From: CAZXEJ01 sp964639895 | GTDB lineage: Bacteria > Desulfobacterota_D > UBA1144 > Nemesobacterales > JADFKM01 | Direction of reading: 5' to 3' | Assembly: GCA_964639895.1 (NCBI GenBank) | Contig: CAZXEJ010000007.1 | Span: 1 to 61,096, forward strand | DNA length: 61,096 bases | Shown here: piece after piece, positions 59,122 through 61,096 of the stretch | Position numbering within the stretch: the first letter of the stretch is position 1 | Layout of the letters: every line of letters starts with the position of its first letter | Program-made: the position numbers and the translations under genes | Notes under the pieces: generated by a model | The model's input: only the letters and a program-made list of their open reading frames with translations | Databases searched by the model: none | What the model was told of the DNA's origin: nothing

Positions 59122-60777
59122 TCACCGCTCCAATCCCAACGTCTCTGCCACCACGTGGCACAAGCGGCGGCTCCTCTCACGTAGGAACTCGCGGTACCGA
59201 TCGTGCCTTAACAGCGAGCGATCCACCAACGCCAGGCGAAGTTCCTCCTCGGGGACCGTCGAATAGAAGGACTCCATCGCCTCCCCCTGCTGGCGGGCGC
59301 CGGCTGCGCTACGCGGAAGGGCCCAGAAGTTGGCGAAATGATCGGCCTCTTCGCGCGATACGCCCTCCTTGACGAGCAGGGAAGGCGGAAATATCGGCGC
59401 CAGGCGGGGAATGCCGCGCGCTGTGCGCACGTCGGCCCCGCGCATGGCCTGCACAAGGTGATATAGCAGGGGTTTGTTGCGCCCGTAGAGCTCGGCTCCC
59501 CAAGACACGGGGCCTTCCTCACGGGCGGCAAAATCCATCACCTCCTCCAGCGGGAAGCGGTCGGTGCCACGGTCAACCACCGAACCTACGAGCCGGGCAA
59601 GCCTTCGGCGCCCTCCTCTGGAGAGAAAGCCCGAGAACCCGAAGAAGAAAAGCGCACGCCTGACCCCCTCTCCATCGCCCAGGCGGCCGCCGCATCGGAG
59701 GGCGTAACAGAGCAGCGGCAACAAGGCCGCCCTACCGCCGACCAGCCTCGGGTTACGTATGGAGCACTCACCGACCACCAATCGCACCACCTCCGCCAAC
59801 GCCTCCAAACAGCGGCGCAACTTGCCCTTTATGCGTCCCGAAAGAGCGACCTTCCGCAGCCCGTCGGGCTCGGCCAGGAGAGAGGGCTCCGTTGCAAGTG
59901 CAACCGCCGTAAGAAGAAACTGCACATCGAAGTTGAAATAGTGCCCCTCGTTCAATTTAGCAAGCTTGGCCGGCACGAAGCGGGCCGTATCGTCCCAGTG
60001 GAGTTTGAGGAAGCTGAACAGCAGTTCGGACTGAGTAAGCCTCGTGCCTCCCTGGTTTATACGCACGAAGGCCTCGAGCACGTCGGCCTTCGTCTTCCTC
60101 TCCCTGCTGTAGCGGGGCTTGTTCTCGTCGATGACGGCCACCTTGAGGATGTTGCTCTCGTATTGAAGGGCTTCCTTCAACCTCGACACGTTGACCTCGG
60201 CGCGAGCGACCTCGTCTTCGGTGAGCTGAAGAGACGACTTTACACCTTCAAGAAACCTGTGTCGTTCCCAGCTACTCATCGCCACCACATGGTCCACGCC
60301 GACGAACAGGTGCTTCCCCCCGACGTCCGACCCACGGCGCACGGCCGCATCGTTGGCCTCCTCGGCCTCGGCGTCATCAAGGAACCTGAAAACGTAGGGC
60401 CGTCCGAAGGGATCGGTGCCGTCACCACCGCTCAGCAAATCGAGGTACATGCGCCTGCCCCGGTAGGTGCCGTAGACGGAGAGGTAGAGGGACTGGAGCC
60501 GCTGCTGGCCGTCGAGCACGAGCCTCAGCCTGGCAGGACGTTCAGAGGAGTTCTCGAACCAACTGGGCCGACGTCCGGGGATATAGTCCTTCTCGAACCG
60601 GCGGTAGAGGATGTCGTCGTAGCTCTCCCACAGAAAGACCATGCCCACCGGATACCCTCGCATTACCGAATCCATGAGGGCCGCCATTCGGTCCTCCCTC
60701 CAAACAAAATCGCGTTGTATGGCGGGTAGGACCACCTCGCCGCGGTCTATCTGGTCGAGCAGCGCCATGATATTCAC
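59122..60777 (-). CDS. DUF262 (GmrSD/ParB-like) domain protein
   Basis: A 551-residue protein. The N-terminal DUF262 domain has LPAIQRDFVWREDR (17-30) and LVLDGQQRLQSL (87-98), the ParB-like NTP-site motifs found in GmrS and related anti-phage proteins. KADVLEAFVRINQGGTRLTQSELL follows as in the family. At the C-terminus, RLAPIFPPSLL (458-468) and ADHFANFWALP (480-490) look like the DUF1524 HNH region. However, the usual Asp-His before IFP is Ala-Pro here, and the second Asn segment is lost. Possible roles are defence without nuclease activity, or a partner-dependent system. No companion gene is in the window. Confidence 0.85.
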   Translation of the reverse strand: MNIMALLDQIDRGEVVLPAIQRDFVWREDRMAALMDSVMRGYPVGMVFLWESYDDILYRRFEKDYIPGRRPSWFENSSERPARLRLVLDGQQRLQSLYLSVYGTYRGRRMYLDLLSGGDGTDPFGRPYVFRFLDDAEAEEANDAAVRRGSDVGGKHLFVGVDHVVAMSSWERHRFLEGVKSSLQLTEDEVARAEVNVSRLKEALQYESNILKVAVIDENKPRYSRERKTKADVLEAFVRINQGGTRLTQSELLFSFLKLHWDDTARFVPAKLAKLNEGHYFNFDVQFLLTAVALATEPSLLAEPDGLRKVALSGRIKGKLRRCLEALAEVVRLVVGECSIRNPRLVGGRAALLPLLCYALRCGGRLGDGEGVRRALFFFGFSGFLSRGGRRRLARLVGSVVDRGTDRFPLEEVMDFAAREEGPVSWGAELYGRNKPLLYHLVQAMRGADVRTARGIPRLAPIFPPSLLVKEGVSREEADHFANFWALPRSAAGARQQGEAMESFYSTVPEEELRLALVDRSLLRHDRYREFLRERSRRLCHVVAETLGLER

Positions 60778-61096
60778 ATCGCACCTCTAGCGTATCGATC
60801 GCACGCGGGGTGGACGTGGGACCGCGCGCGCGCAAACAGGCTTCCCGTGCGGCAACCCAAACGGGGGGATCAGCAGGCCCAAGGGGGGAGAGCCCCGCGG
60901 TCCCCTCTCCCACCCCCTTCTCGCTGCGACGAGCCGCGGACTAGGGGGCCGATGATCACCCCCTCTTCCCGCGGCACGGCTCCATCACCACCGCCCCCAC
61001 CGGGGATGGTATTCCGTCCCCTCCGCAAACGGGGGCCAGGACGTACGGCACTGTTGCACATTATATTACCCTATGTGTAGAATTCATGGGGAACCT
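60778..61096. other. spacer at the right window edge
   Basis: About 320 bases. GC-rich, then AT-richer near 61050-61090 (ATTATATTACC), which may be a promoter for a gene outside the window. No gene seen. Confidence 0.45.

Noticed and set aside
1..61096. CRISPR arrays, prophage, insertion sequences and rRNA operons
   Set aside because: No regularly spaced repeats, transposase, integrase, phage structural gene or rRNA sequence was recognised on either strand.

Overview
The window is a GC-rich chromosomal segment of a Gram-negative bacterium. The envelope set tolQ-tolR-tolA, a SPOR-domain cell-division protein, and the absence of phage, plasmid or insertion-sequence genes support this. The mix of a two-subunit glycine decarboxylase (GcvPA/GcvPB), an ADP-forming acyl-CoA synthetase, a PMA1-type proton ATPase, SufS/SufU and a LipB-LipA fusion suggests an uncultured or deep-branching, deltaproteobacteria-like lineage. 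I cannot name a genus. Many spacers of 0.8-1.4 kb are GC-rich, full of C-tracts, and carry no credible gene.

Layout. 1-2.7 kb (minus): ribosome and secretion operon ffh-rpsP-khpA-rimM-trmD, with trmD cut by the window edge. 2.7-4.5 kb: glycerate 2-kinase and a divergent dodecin with a clear terminator. 5.6-13.5 kb: rsmD-coaD-aminotransferase operon, a dienelactone-hydrolase-like lipoprotein, oligoendopeptidase F, YqeY, the hibernation factor HPF and a CDP-alcohol phosphotransferase. 13.6-20.4 kb (minus): tolQRA, a histidine phosphatase, argS, a SPOR protein and an upstream glycosyltransferase. 20.6-26 kb: a short-chain dehydrogenase with a translationally coupled secreted protein, then yebC-ruvC-ruvA-ruvB. 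26-30 kb: a long spacer with an unassigned strong promoter, rho, and an unrecognised small protein.

30-41.8 kb: sufU/sufS, a nitroreductase-like protein, an acyl-CoA ligase with a double-hotdog dehydratase, an ammonium transporter, a membrane-anchored unknown, and a membrane-bound J-domain protein. 42-48.4 kb: gcvT-H-PA-PB, tightly overlapped, facing a fused lipB-lipA gene. This makes a complete module for the glycine cleavage system plus the lipoate made on its H protein. 48.4-54.2 kb: ADP-forming acyl-CoA synthetase, a PHA-synthase-like Cys hydrolase and a proton-pumping P-type ATPase. 54.2-61.1 kb is the most accessory-like part. It holds an AT-rich island beside a tRNA-Arg, a tiny exported protein made of 43-residue tandem repeats, an unknown, DUF190 plus CrcB (fluoride export), tRNA-Ser, and a DUF262 protein whose C-terminal nuclease-like region seems to have lost its catalytic histidine.

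No CRISPR array, prophage or obvious defence island is present. The strongest leads are the LipB-LipA fusion opposite the gcv operon with its leader hairpin, the exported repeat protein beside the AT-rich island, the DUF262 gene, and the unassigned transcript upstream of rho.
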